Position numbers and translations under genes: made by a program. From Paenibacillus abyssi (GTDB lineage: Bacteria > Bacillota > Bacilli > Paenibacillales > Paenibacillaceae), in NCBI RefSeq assembly GCF_014640295.1, contig NZ_BMGR01000005.1, forward strand, positions 124,001-188,000: 64,000 nucleotides of DNA. The letters are read 5' to 3'. Shown here in pieces: positions 42,185 to 50,913 of this stretch. The notes under the pieces are model-generated. The model searched no databases and had not been told where the DNA came from. It saw only the letters and a program-made list of their open reading frames with translations. How positions within the stretch are numbered: the first letter of the stretch is position 1; every line of letters begins with the position of its first letter.

Positions 42185-42610
42185 TTAGTGTTGTTTGCTT
42201 TTCTTATCTTTCTTGTCAAAAACAGCTTCGATAACGATAATTCTAAGGTCAGAGTCGCCGATATTTTTGAAGGTATGCTTGCTGCCGCTTTTCGTCAGAC
42301 AAGCGGTGCCCGGTTCCATAACAAATGCGTTTCCGTCAACCGTCATTTCACCTTTGCCTTCCACCACATAATAAATTTCTTCATTGCCGACATGAGGGTG
42401 CAATCCGATTGTCGTTCCGACAGGTAAAGTTGTTTCATGCATAAAATTGATAAGAGAATCAAAATCTTCCGGATTGCCTGGTACAGGAAGCAGCGGTTCA
42501 TAACCTAGAAGCTGTCTTACGAAGATTGTCCCCTGACCATCATGGCAATCCTCCACCGGGAAATTCTCAACATCTTTTCTACCTCTTACAACATAAGCCA
42601 TCTGAATCAA
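42185..42610 (-). CDS. Small cupin-domain protein
   Basis: A 141-aa single-domain cupin. Motif 1 is GTTIGLHPHVGNEEIYYVVEG (two His, one Glu as metal ligands) and motif 2 follows in GTACLTKSGSKHTFKNIGD. It ends in a Lys-rich tail. Cupins in such clusters act as sugar isomerases, epimerases or lyases, or as sensors. It lies 57 nt after the zinc alcohol dehydrogenase gene, in the same direction. Confidence 0.8.
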   Translation of the reverse strand: MIQMAYVVRGRKDVENFPVEDCHDGQGTIFVRQLLGYEPLLPVPGNPEDFDSLINFMHETTLPVGTTIGLHPHVGNEEIYYVVEGKGEMTVDGNAFVMEPGTACLTKSGSKHTFKNIGDSDLRIIVIEAVFDKKDKKSKQH

Positions 42611-42666
42611 CTCCTTAGTATTTGTTATATATAAATGGATGGAACCTCAATTCATGGACCGCCATC

Positions 42667-43713
42667 TTATGAACCGACGGTAATCACGTTTTTCAATCCA
42701 ATCCCTTTAGTCGCGTTATCGAAAGCAGCATCGATTTGATTCAATGGGAAGCTTGCTGAAATAAGCGATTTCACATCAATGAGTCCGTGCTTGACAAAGT
42801 CCAGCGCCTGTCTATACTGTAAAATACTCGATCTTGTGCTTCCGGTAACGATAATTTGCTTATAATGAATCAGGTTTGTATTAATAGGGACAATTTCTTT
42901 GTCTTTCGCAAGTCCGCCGAAAAAATTCACTCTGCCGTTAATGGCCACTAATTCAAGGGCATTGGCTTGAACCTGAGGTACAGGACAGGCAGTGATAACA
43001 ACTTCAACGCCTTCACCGTCGGTAATGTCATGGATATAACTTTTCATGTCTTCGGTTCTTACTGTTGTAATAAAATCATCAATCTGACGGCACATCGCCA
43101 TTCTCTCTTCCGAGATATCATTCATAATGACCTTGGAAGCTCCCGCCATCTTGGCCAGCTTGGCATGCATTAACCCAATCGGACCTGCGCCAATAATCAG
43201 TACATGATCGCCCGGTTTAATATCCACCTTCAGAAATCCGTTGTACACACATGCCAAGGGTTCAACGATCGCCGCCTCTTCGAAGGTTACATGGTCTGCA
43301 AGCGGGCTGATATTCCCTTGTCTAACGGCCGACTCAGGAATTTTAACGTATTCGGTGAATCCTCCGTTAATATTGATGCCAAGAGCCTGATAATCATTGC
43401 ACAAGTGCGTATTTCCGCTAATGCACTGTCTGCACAAACCGCATCCCATGTTGGGAGCAACCGTCACTCTCATTCCCGTTTGATACTTGGTTACATTCTT
43501 CCCTACTTCTTTGATGACGCCGGCAAGTTCATGTCCCAAAATTCTAGGTGTCGTACTGCTGATTCCTTTGTACCCGTTGTTATACATCCTTATGTCCGTA
43601 CCGCATATTGCGGCACGTTTCACTTCAAGCAATACTTCGTTCTCATTGATGACCGGATCCGCAATCTCCTCTAACCGTAAATCTTTGGGTCCATACAACA
43701 TGGCTGCTAACAT
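42667..43713 (-). CDS. Zinc-dependent alcohol/polyol dehydrogenase (sorbitol dehydrogenase-like)
   Basis: A 348-aa medium-chain dehydrogenase. The catalytic zinc cysteine is in AAICGTDIRMYNNG with ILGHELAGVI; the structural zinc loop is CGLCRQCISGNTHLC; the NAD-binding motif is LIIGAGPIGLMHAKLAKMAG. It resembles polyol or L-iditol dehydrogenases. It heads the cupin/Gfo unit and has its own consensus promoter. It is only moderately similar to the ADH at 36523-37575, so they probably act on different substrates. Confidence 0.9.
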   Translation of the reverse strand: MLAAMLYGPKDLRLEEIADPVINENEVLLEVKRAAICGTDIRMYNNGYKGISSTTPRILGHELAGVIKEVGKNVTKYQTGMRVTVAPNMGCGLCRQCISGNTHLCNDYQALGININGGFTEYVKIPESAVRQGNISPLADHVTFEEAAIVEPLACVYNGFLKVDIKPGDHVLIIGAGPIGLMHAKLAKMAGASKVIMNDISEERMAMCRQIDDFITTVRTEDMKSYIHDITDGEGVEVVITACPVPQVQANALELVAINGRVNFFGGLAKDKEIVPINTNLIHYKQIIVTGSTRSSILQYRQALDFVKHGLIDVKSLISASFPLNQIDAAFDNATKGIGLKNVITVGS

Positions 43714-43799
43714 AACTTCTCACTTTCCTTTCCAACCATTTGTGTTAGTTATCATTATTTTTATTAAATTCTGTTTTTAATTATCTTTTTATATTTTTT

Positions 43800-43828
43800 A
43801 TTATATTTTATTGTTCTTTATTGGTCAA
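43800..43828 (-). promoter_or_regulatory. Promoter of the polyol dehydrogenase unit
   Basis: A TTGACC -35 (43823-43828), 17-bp spacer and TATAAT -10 (43800-43805) lie on the minus strand, in a very AT-rich stretch about 87 nt before the ATG. Confidence 0.65.
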
Positions 43829-43854
43829 TATGATCTTTGAAAAATATAACAAAA

Positions 43855-45171
43855 TTAAATCTCTTCAACGGTTAAGTCCAGAATGCGAAGCATCATATTA
43901 AGTTCGACTTTTTTGTGCCCCGGAATCAATATTCCATGATGTGAATAGAGGGTGTTCATTAATTTATGTCCATCATCGATTTTAAGCAGCGCACCATTGC
44001 GGCAATCCGAGCCCGGATATTGAACATATTGCTTCAGTGTCCCTTCTACCACGAGCATTTTCCCAAGGGTAGGGTGCAGCTCGGCGATCGTTAGATCGCC
44101 CTCGGGAAATCGGGCGTCGATAGCTGTCGCATTCTCATCCACAATCCCAAGCACCTTCGGTCTTAATGTCCATTCCGACGCAAATGCCCGAGGCATACAT
44201 GCAAAATACCCGCAATGTCCAACAAGAATATGATTCTCAGGCTCTTCGATATCCGGGAATTTATCAATTCTTTCATGTTTAATAGCGGCATCTCCGGCAA
44301 GAAACGGATACAAATTACTCATCACAACCGGCGCTTTCAATGACTTGTGAATAATGAATTTGTTCAAAAGCGACAGAATATCTCCTTCGCACGCCCACAT
44401 AACCCCTGTTTCCTCGTAAAGCATGCTCCAAGTCAGGCACGGTGTCGTATCCGAATAAAACGATTCATTCAGACAATTCATCCCTACGCCTCTAATAGAC
44501 GGATCGTTCTCGATTTCACGCTTGACCGCAATATACATTTTAACTGCGCTTTTGAACGCTCTGGGGGCAACGCCCTCCGTTTTGTGATCCCATGCCCACA
44601 GCACTTGTTCGGCTTCCGAATCGGGGATCTCTTTTGCATTCTGGGCAAGTTTCTTAAAGCTCTTTCGTACGATCGAAATTCCAAATTTCTCTTGAATTCG
44701 CCGTATACACTCTTCTTCCCACCAGAAGAAACGTTTGAAGATGCTTGCCTGCATCCCTTCGCCGGGACTGTCCTGGAAGATCAGAAACTTCGTCTGTTTC
44801 ATCTGATCTTTTAATGCCAGCGTGCGGCAGATTGTTTTCGTCAGATCAAGACTGTAAGGCGCAAACACTTCGATGCCTTCCGCTTTAAAGAACGTAATTA
44901 TTTCCCAATCCCACATGGCTACCGTACCAAATTCAGATGTAACGATAAGAAATGGCTTATTGATTTGTTTCAACTGTTCAATTTCTCTATACGCTTCTCC
45001 CACCAGTTGTGGGAAAATAACAGCATCCGCTTCCGGAACAGGAGAACCCAGAGCGACTGGTTCCATAATCTCAGCTTCCTCGGCGAGCATCTCCCTCAGG
45101 CGAACCACCTGTTTATCGAATTCGCTGTTTCGTTCGGATTTGAAATAAACGGGAACAAGACGTGCCTTCAT
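43855..45171 (-). CDS. L-fucose/L-arabinose isomerase-like protein
   Basis: A 438-aa protein of the fucose/arabinose isomerase fold family. The N-terminal region is divergent. The C-terminal half has GVGMNCLNESFYSDTTPCLT, MWACEGDILSLLNKFIIHKS, ILVGHCGYFACMPRAF and NGALLKIDDGHKLMNTLYSHHG, where metal-ligand Glu, Asp and His residues are expected. It probably isomerises an aldose to a ketose, but the group is poorly characterised. It is transcribed from a promoter almost identical to that of the IolG-like operon. Confidence 0.8.
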   Translation of the reverse strand: MKARLVPVYFKSERNSEFDKQVVRLREMLAEEAEIMEPVALGSPVPEADAVIFPQLVGEAYREIEQLKQINKPFLIVTSEFGTVAMWDWEIITFFKAEGIEVFAPYSLDLTKTICRTLALKDQMKQTKFLIFQDSPGEGMQASIFKRFFWWEEECIRRIQEKFGISIVRKSFKKLAQNAKEIPDSEAEQVLWAWDHKTEGVAPRAFKSAVKMYIAVKREIENDPSIRGVGMNCLNESFYSDTTPCLTWSMLYEETGVMWACEGDILSLLNKFIIHKSLKAPVVMSNLYPFLAGDAAIKHERIDKFPDIEEPENHILVGHCGYFACMPRAFASEWTLRPKVLGIVDENATAIDARFPEGDLTIAELHPTLGKMLVVEGTLKQYVQYPGSDCRNGALLKIDDGHKLMNTLYSHHGILIPGHKKVELNMMLRILDLTVEEI

Positions 45172-45215
45172 TGATCATCCTCCTTATCATTTTATATTAT
45201 TTAATGTTTGTTGTT

Positions 45216-45245
45216 ATTATATTTTATCATATATTATTTTGTCAA
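45216..45245 (-). promoter_or_regulatory. Promoter of the isomerase gene with AACAACAA box
   Basis: A TTGACA -35 (45240-45245), 18-bp spacer and TATAAT -10 (45216-45221) lie on the minus strand. The spacer contains ATGATAAAA and is followed by TAACAACAAACATTAAATAA, both shared with the promoter at 30320-30349. Confidence 0.75.
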
Positions 45246-45271
45246 CAGTTGTATTGTAACAATTCTAATAT

Positions 45272-45285
45272 AGAAAGCGCTTACA
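45272..45285. promoter_or_regulatory. cre box upstream of the isomerase promoter
   Basis: AGAAAGCGCTTACA matches 13 of 14 positions of the CcpA consensus. It lies about 27 bp upstream of the -35 of the isomerase gene and 14 bp past the stop of the cassette 2 binding-protein gene. Confidence 0.6.
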
Positions 45286-45298
45286 TTTTGTTTCCCAA

Positions 45299-46267
45299 TT
45301 ATTCCTTCATTCTGTTTCCCCACAGATTCGGTTCATCGACATTGTCTTTGGTGATCAATACCGCCGGAATAACTTTCACTTTCTCCACTTCTCGTCCTTC
45401 CAGCACAGCTGCAACGGCTTGCACGGCCGCAGCCCCCATTTCAAGCGGATTCTGCTGTACCGACGCATCCTGTTCACCCCTTCGAATCCGCTCAAGCGCC
45501 TCCGGAGTTCCGTCCGTACCCACAATCAGAATATGCCCTTCTTCTCCGGCTTTCTTCAGCTTGTTCATCTGTCTCAATCCCCCAAGAATGCCGCGAATCA
45601 TGTCATCATTGTGAGAATATACGCCATTAATCCGCTTGTTGGCCGTTATGGAATCAGCCGTAATATGCTGCGCATTCTCTGCTTGCCAGTTGGCATTTTT
45701 GGAAACGACCCCGAAAGTCGAAGCTGCGCTCATTCGTTCTTTAAATCCGTAGCTCCGCAATATTGCCTGGTATGTTCCCTGTGCCCCCGACGTTTCCAAT
45801 ACCGCACCTTGCCCAAGCTCCTGAATCATGAATTCCGCGGCGATTCTGCCTGCGCCCTCGTTGTCGAACATGATACTGCTGGCGATCTCTACCCCTTCTG
45901 AGATAACGCCCTCGACCGTAATGACAGGTACTCCCGCTTCATTTGCTTTCCTTACACCCGGCACTAATTCGTCCGAATTGACGGGCGCCAAAATAATCGC
46001 ATCCACTTTCTTAACCAGACTATCTTCGATTTGTCCTAATTGAAGTTGACTGTTTGATTGACCGTCCAGTATGGTCACTTCATATCCGAATTTTTCAACC
46101 TCATCTTTGATGCCTTGATCCAGGGCAACCATAAATTCAAAGCCGCGGCTCCACAGCAGAACAGCGATTCGTTTCTTTTCATTGTCTGGCCCAGTATCGC
46201 TGCCGCAGCCTGTTAACAGCGCAGCCAGGATGAACAAAAAGACTGACTTTTGAAGATGTTTTTGCAT
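45299..46267 (-). CDS. Sugar ABC transporter substrate-binding lipoprotein (cassette 2)
   Basis: A 322-aa lipoprotein with lipobox LTGC (Cys21) and an RbsB-type binding fold: LLWSRGFEFMVALDQGIKDE, LVKKVDAIILAPVNSDELVP, GHILIVGTDGTPEALERIRR, and C-terminal KDNVDEPNLWGN. It shares these blocks with the cassette 1 binding protein, so the two probably bind related sugars. Unusually it is the last gene of its cassette, 10 nt after the permease. Confidence 0.9.
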   Translation of the reverse strand: MQKHLQKSVFLFILAALLTGCGSDTGPDNEKKRIAVLLWSRGFEFMVALDQGIKDEVEKFGYEVTILDGQSNSQLQLGQIEDSLVKKVDAIILAPVNSDELVPGVRKANEAGVPVITVEGVISEGVEIASSIMFDNEGAGRIAAEFMIQELGQGAVLETSGAQGTYQAILRSYGFKERMSAASTFGVVSKNANWQAENAQHITADSITANKRINGVYSHNDDMIRGILGGLRQMNKLKKAGEEGHILIVGTDGTPEALERIRRGEQDASVQQNPLEMGAAAVQAVAAVLEGREVEKVKVIPAVLITKDNVDEPNLWGNRMKE

Positions 46268-46277
46268 AATTGATCTC

Positions 46278-47276
46278 TCACTTTATAATAGCGTAGCCCG
46301 TTTTGTAATATTTTCTTCTATACACATCCAACAATGCCGCTACCATGATCACAATTCCTTTGACGAGTTGATCCCAAGCCGGAGGAACATCAAGCAAATT
46401 AACCGCATTGGAGATCAGAGAAATTAACAGTACTCCCAATAGCGTCCCAACAATGTTGCCTTGTCCGCCGAACAAACTGGTTCCGCCGATCACCACAGCA
46501 GCAATCACCGTCAGTTCGATGCCCATCCCTGCATTTGGACCGGCAGATTCCAGCCGTGCAGCCAGCAAAATTCCAGCTATAGCAGCCAGCACACCGGAGA
46601 TCACATAAGTACCCGTTATCACTCTCTTCGTTCTGATCCCCGCTAGTCTTGCAGCCAACTCACTTCCGCCACTGGCATACACGGCTCTTCCATATACCGT
46701 CCGACAAAGGGTCAAATGTGCAATAACCGCCAGCATACCCACGATAAGGAGTAATACGGGAAAATCGAATAGTTGTCCGCTGGCTAAATATTTAATACTG
46801 TCGGGAACCGGAGATATATTGGCTCCGTTTGTATAAATTTGGATAATTCCTCTTGCAATGGCCATAGATGCCAAGCTAACAATAAGCGGGGGAATTGCGA
46901 ACCTAGTGACCATGACTCCGTTAAGCAATCCGAACAGCAGTCCGATCAATAACGAGGTAAGCACCCCAACATAGACCGGTGCACCTTCATTCACGATCAT
47001 TCCAAGACCGACAGCCGATGACACAGCCATTACCCCGCCTACCGAAAGATCGATTCCCTTTGTCAGGATGACAAAGGTTGTCCCGAGCGCCAGCACCGCC
47101 AAGATGGAGGATTGAATAAGCAAATTCATAATATTGGTTACCGTTAAAAATACGGGTGAAAGGATACTAAACAGCACAGAAAAAACAAGGATGACAAGAA
47201 ACAGGCCAAGGCTCCCTATATTACGGGTTTTGCTTTTTTGATAGATATCACTATTGTTCCTTGGCCCAATGTTCAT
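46278..47276 (-). CDS. Sugar ABC transporter permease (RbsC-like, cassette 2)
   Basis: A 332-aa polytopic permease of the RbsC family with FVILTKGIDLSVGGVMAVSS and MGIELTVIAAVVIGGTSLFG. It is similar along its length to the cassette 1 permease. The gene lies between an epimerase gene (37 nt upstream) and the binding-protein gene (10 nt downstream). Confidence 0.92.
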   Translation of the reverse strand: MNIGPRNNSDIYQKSKTRNIGSLGLFLVILVFSVLFSILSPVFLTVTNIMNLLIQSSILAVLALGTTFVILTKGIDLSVGGVMAVSSAVGLGMIVNEGAPVYVGVLTSLLIGLLFGLLNGVMVTRFAIPPLIVSLASMAIARGIIQIYTNGANISPVPDSIKYLASGQLFDFPVLLLIVGMLAVIAHLTLCRTVYGRAVYASGGSELAARLAGIRTKRVITGTYVISGVLAAIAGILLAARLESAGPNAGMGIELTVIAAVVIGGTSLFGGQGNIVGTLLGVLLISLISNAVNLLDVPPAWDQLVKGIVIMVAALLDVYRRKYYKTGYAIIK

Positions 47277-47312
47277 GCTGTCTCCCTCTTTCCTTTCAGT
47301 TCTCTTCCGCCG

Positions 47313-48158
47313 TTAAGCCAATGCCTTCTTCAGGAACGAGATCCCATCCGCAGCAATTGCATCTTGAGTCGGAGCCAGCTGTCTCCACATTGAAACCGCT
47401 TTTGCAATTTCCGTTATTTCAGACGTAAATGCCTCAATGACGATATAGCCGTTATAGTCGATATCCTTTAACGCTTGTGTCACTTCAGCCCATGGCACAT
47501 GCCCTGTCCCCGGAACGCCCCTGTCATTCTCACAACTGTGGAAATTAAAGATATGTTTGCCTGCTGCGCGAATCGCGTCCCCAATTCCTTTCTCCTCAAT
47601 GTTCATATGGAAGGTGTCCAAGAGAAAACCAACGTTATCATGTCCAATTCTCTTGAGGAGCTCCATTCCTTGCTCCACCGTATTAATGAGATCGGTTTCA
47701 AAACGGTTTAAAGGTTCGACAGCTAGCTTAATACCTCGTTCTCCCGCGTAATCGGCCGCCTTCTTCATGTTTTCCACCGTCCAATTCCACTGCTGCTGCT
47801 GCTGTGACGGGGTAAGCAATCTTGTTTTTCCCGTGGCTGAATACATCGGACCGGAGACGAGCGGAGAACCAAGTTCTACCGCAAAATCAACACAGGTTTT
47901 GATGTAAGCAAGGCCTTCTTCCCGAACTGCCCGGTCATCAGAACTGATATCGCGATTAGGACCGAACGCTCCGCATACCAGAGCCTCCACTCCGCAATCA
48001 TCCATATATGCTCTGGTTTCCTTAACCGGAATAGTCTGCGGGTCTTCGATACAGATTTCCAGCACATCAAATCCGAATGCCTTGACTTTGTCGATCAAAT
48101 AGAATGTCTGCCTGGAAAAAGGCGATGCCCAAATGAACGTGCTTGCACCAAATTTCAT
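47313..48158 (-). CDS. Sugar phosphate isomerase/epimerase (TIM barrel)
   Basis: A 281-aa xylose-isomerase-like enzyme. It has the metal ligands Glu in KLAVEPLNRFETD, Asp in FLLDTFHMN, His in FNFHSCENDRGVPG and Glu in YIVIEAFTSE, a pattern typical of D-tagatose-3-epimerase-like proteins. A longer frame to 48284 was rejected because AAGGAGGGG lies just before the ATG at 48158. It is inserted between the ATPase and permease genes of cassette 2, so epimerisation is tightly linked to uptake. Confidence 0.9.
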   Translation of the reverse strand: MKFGASTFIWASPFSRQTFYLIDKVKAFGFDVLEICIEDPQTIPVKETRAYMDDCGVEALVCGAFGPNRDISSDDRAVREEGLAYIKTCVDFAVELGSPLVSGPMYSATGKTRLLTPSQQQQQWNWTVENMKKAADYAGERGIKLAVEPLNRFETDLINTVEQGMELLKRIGHDNVGFLLDTFHMNIEEKGIGDAIRAAGKHIFNFHSCENDRGVPGTGHVPWAEVTQALKDIDYNGYIVIEAFTSEITEIAKAVSMWRQLAPTQDAIAADGISFLKKALA

Positions 48159-48284
48159 AAGCCCCTCCTTGGAATAAGCGGAATTTGTTTCGGATATCAT
48201 CGTTGATCTTTGCTGTGACACAAGATATCTTGATTTCATTCTAGAGAATAATCCAAATAATTCAATTAACCAATCTTGAGACAA

Positions 48285-48300
48285 AATTATAAATTATTGC
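48285..48300. repeat. Copy 2 of the 15-mer ATTATAAATTATTGC
   Basis: AATTATAAATTATTGC is identical to 27527-27542. It covers the stop codon of the cassette 2 ATPase and lies about 130 nt upstream of the epimerase start, so it may regulate the distal part of the cassette. Confidence 0.5.
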
Positions 48301-49793
48301 TCTCCGGTCATAAGACTCGTTATGGATTCCTCCGTTGTTTCCCGCTGTGACAGATCACCGGTAATTTTGCCGCGGTGCATCACAAGCGTTCGGGTGCATA
48401 AGCCAATAATCTCTTGAATATCCGTTGAAATGAGAATGATCCCTTTCCCCTGTCTCGCCAGCTCTTGAATCCGTATATATAATTCAGCCTTGGAACCGAT
48501 ATCGATTCCTCGCGTCGGTTCATCCAATAAATAAATTTCGCTGTCGGCGGCGAGCCATCGGGCCAATACCACTTTCTGCTGATTCCCGCCGCTTAAATAC
48601 TTCACTTCCTGGTCAATATGCATCACTTTAATGCCCAAATCGATAATCTGATCCAGCACCAACACCTGTTCTTGATTTTTTTGCAGGAAATTGTAGCGGC
48701 TATTCTTCGCCATATTGGATATCGATATGTTATTTGAAACGCTCATATCTTTCATCAATCCCGACTCCAGACGGTCCTCATTGACATAAGCCCAACTGTT
48801 GCTGACCGCTTGATGGGGATGCATGATGTTGACAGGTTGATTCTTATAATAAATCGTTCCGATATGTTTTTGAATTTGTCCGAATATCGTAGCCGCAAGC
48901 GCTGTTCTACCTGCTCCGACAAGACCGGCCAACCCCAATATTTCTCCTTCCCTAAGCTGAAAGCTAATCGCCTCAAACCATGGTTTCACAGAAAGGTTCT
49001 CAACCCTAAGCAGTTCACTTCCCAGGTTCTCATTGATCGGAGGGAACATCCGGCTAATATCATGGCCGATCATCAGTTTAATTGTATCCTGCTCGGAGAG
49101 CCCTTCCGGCTTGCGTGTAATGACATGCTTGCCATCACGCAGAATTGTAATCCGATCACAGATACGCGGAATTTCCTGCAGACGGTGAGTGATATACAGA
49201 ATTGCAATGCCTTGTTTCTTTAAATCCTCAATCAGCTTAAACAACTGTTCGCGTTCATGATCGGTCAGTTTCTCACTCGGCTCATCCATTATGAGTAATT
49301 TGGGTTTTCTGGCTATCGCCTGCATGATCGCCACGATGTATCTCTCTGTAGTCGAGAGATACCGGACAAGCGTATTCGGATGAAGCCTGCATCCAATCGA
49401 TTCTAAGAGCGCTTTCGACTCCCTTTGCATCTTCTTGCCCTTGGGGAATACGCCCAAATAACTTACTTCATTCCCGAGAAATATATTCTCGGTAATCGTC
49501 ATCTCAGGGAGCAGTTCAGGCTCCTGCTTAATGATGGAGATGCCCAGCCTTCGAGCATGAAACGGCGATTTAACATACACTTTCACCTCATCCAGATAAA
49601 TCTCTCCGCCATCCATTTGATGTACGCCTGCGATCACATGAGCCAAGGTTGATTTGCCGGCTCCATTCTGTCCCACCAGTGCATGAACCTCCCCTGCTGA
49701 CAATTCAAAGTGAACCTCATCCAACACCTTCACACCGAAAAATGCCTTGCTTACACTTCTTAATCGCAGAAGCAATCGATCACCCCGCTTCAT
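48294..49793 (-). CDS. Sugar ABC transporter ATP-binding protein (RbsA-like, cassette 2)
   Basis: A tandem ATPase of up to 499 aa. NBD1 has Walker A VGQNGAGKST but an atypical signature region (RYLSTTERYIVAIMQAIARK) and DEPSEKLT after Walker B instead of the usual DEPT(A/T)xL. NBD2 has LVGAGRTALAATIF and a normal LSGGNQQKVVLARWLAADSE. The ATG at 49793 lacks a good ribosome site; GGGGTG before the TTG at 49775 suggests a start six codons later. It is divergent from the AraC-type regulator. Confidence 0.9.
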   Translation of the reverse strand: MKRGDRLLLRLRSVSKAFFGVKVLDEVHFELSAGEVHALVGQNGAGKSTLAHVIAGVHQMDGGEIYLDEVKVYVKSPFHARRLGISIIKQEPELLPEMTITENIFLGNEVSYLGVFPKGKKMQRESKALLESIGCRLHPNTLVRYLSTTERYIVAIMQAIARKPKLLIMDEPSEKLTDHEREQLFKLIEDLKKQGIAILYITHRLQEIPRICDRITILRDGKHVITRKPEGLSEQDTIKLMIGHDISRMFPPINENLGSELLRVENLSVKPWFEAISFQLREGEILGLAGLVGAGRTALAATIFGQIQKHIGTIYYKNQPVNIMHPHQAVSNSWAYVNEDRLESGLMKDMSVSNNISISNMAKNSRYNFLQKNQEQVLVLDQIIDLGIKVMHIDQEVKYLSGGNQQKVVLARWLAADSEIYLLDEPTRGIDIGSKAELYIRIQELARQGKGIILISTDIQEIIGLCTRTLVMHRGKITGDLSQRETTEESITSLMTGEQ

Positions 49794-49831
49794 CCTGTGA
49801 TTTAATATGCTAAGTGTATACGAACCTTTTC

Positions 49832-49881
49832 TGCGATTAAAATAATTTAAATTGTTATTTCATTATAAATTATTGCGATTA
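49832..49881. promoter_or_regulatory. Two TGCGATTA direct repeats 42 bp apart, candidate AraC sites
   Basis: TGCGATTA occurs at 49832-49839 and 49874-49881 in the 190-nt gap between the cassette 2 ATPase and the divergent AraC-family gene. The 42-bp spacing equals four helical turns, and direct repeats on one DNA face are typical of AraC-family binding. The second repeat overlaps the 15-mer at 49862. Confidence 0.5.
49862..49876. repeat. Copy 3 of the 15-mer ATTATAAATTATTGC
   Basis: An exact copy of the 15-mer at 27528-27542 and 48286-48300. It overlaps the second TGCGATTA repeat and lies upstream of the cassette 2 ATPase gene. Confidence 0.5.
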
Positions 49882-49983
49882 TTATTATATTTTGTTGAAT
49901 TCAATTTCAGTTCAAATATAATTCGGATATACTTGCTACAGCAAATGAGCATATGTCTATAAACGGTTAAGGGGGTATAACCG

Positions 49984-50808
49984 ATGCAAGGCATTCCTGA
50001 CATTATCCAGAACCCCAAATTTCTTGCCGCCTATGAATTGATAGGAGGGGCTTCTTGGAAAAATCCGTTGTCAGACGGAAACGACACCTACATTTTTTTT
50101 GTGCAAAACGGACGTGGTGAGTGTTTGTACAATGACATGATCATCTCAATTACCGGAGGAGAAATTATTATTCTGCCGACCGGTGCCCGATTTGAAATTA
50201 AATCGTCGACCCAATCCCCGATATCAGGTACACTAATTTCATTTGCCGGTTTATCCATTTCCGGCCTGCCGGATGGTTTTTTGGCTGCTCCGAATAAACA
50301 TCCTGTTATTCAGTTGGATCGTGATTTTAGTTCGGCAAACCGATTCTTTTCCGATATATACAATGAATTTCAATTCAAAACGTATGGATCCGAAGAAATG
50401 ATTCAATCATTGCTTAATGCCCTCATTGTCCTCATACTCCGAAAACTTTATGACATCTTTCCAGATACATCTTCATCCATTACTACCGATGTGAAAAAAT
50501 ATATCGAAGAGAATTATGATCAGGATTTAACACTCAGTGATTTAGCAAGTGTCGTTTTTGTAAGCCCTTACCACTTGGCTCATGTCTATAAAGAGGAAAT
50601 GGGCATTTCCCCTATTCAATATTTAATACGCTTCAGGATAGAAGAAGCAAAGCGTTTACTGAAACATTCCAACCTAACCATTCGCGAGATCGCTTCCAAG
50701 ATTGGCTATCCGAATGGCATCTATTTCAATTTAATTTTCAAGAAAATGACAGGCATGCCGCCGGGTAAATTTCGCAAGTCGGGAGATTGTGAAGTTTCAA
50801 TGCGTTGA
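49984..50808 (+). CDS. AraC-family transcriptional regulator
   Basis: A 274-aa regulator. The N-terminal cupin-like ligand domain (about 15-140; FFVQNGRGECLYNDMIISIT; GGEIIILPTGARFEI) is followed by a two-HTH AraC domain (about 170-270; DLTLSDLASVVFVSPYHLAH; LTIREIASKIGYPNGIYFNL). It is divergent from cassette 2, with candidate operators between, so it probably activates that transporter in response to its sugar. Start: AGGGGG-type site before the ATG. It is closed by the terminator at 50914. Confidence 0.92.
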   Translation: MQGIPDIIQNPKFLAAYELIGGASWKNPLSDGNDTYIFFVQNGRGECLYNDMIISITGGEIIILPTGARFEIKSSTQSPISGTLISFAGLSISGLPDGFLAAPNKHPVIQLDRDFSSANRFFSDIYNEFQFKTYGSEEMIQSLLNALIVLILRKLYDIFPDTSSSITTDVKKYIEENYDQDLTLSDLASVVFVSPYHLAHVYKEEMGISPIQYLIRFRIEEAKRLLKHSNLTIREIASKIGYPNGIYFNLIFKKMTGMPPGKFRKSGDCEVSMR

Positions 50809-50913
50809 AAAATACATAGAATTCATTTATTAATATCATATTATTGTTGTTTATGTTGATCTCAACGACCGGGCTTCCGTACCATAAATCGCTCGACAAC
50901 CGATCAAATACAG

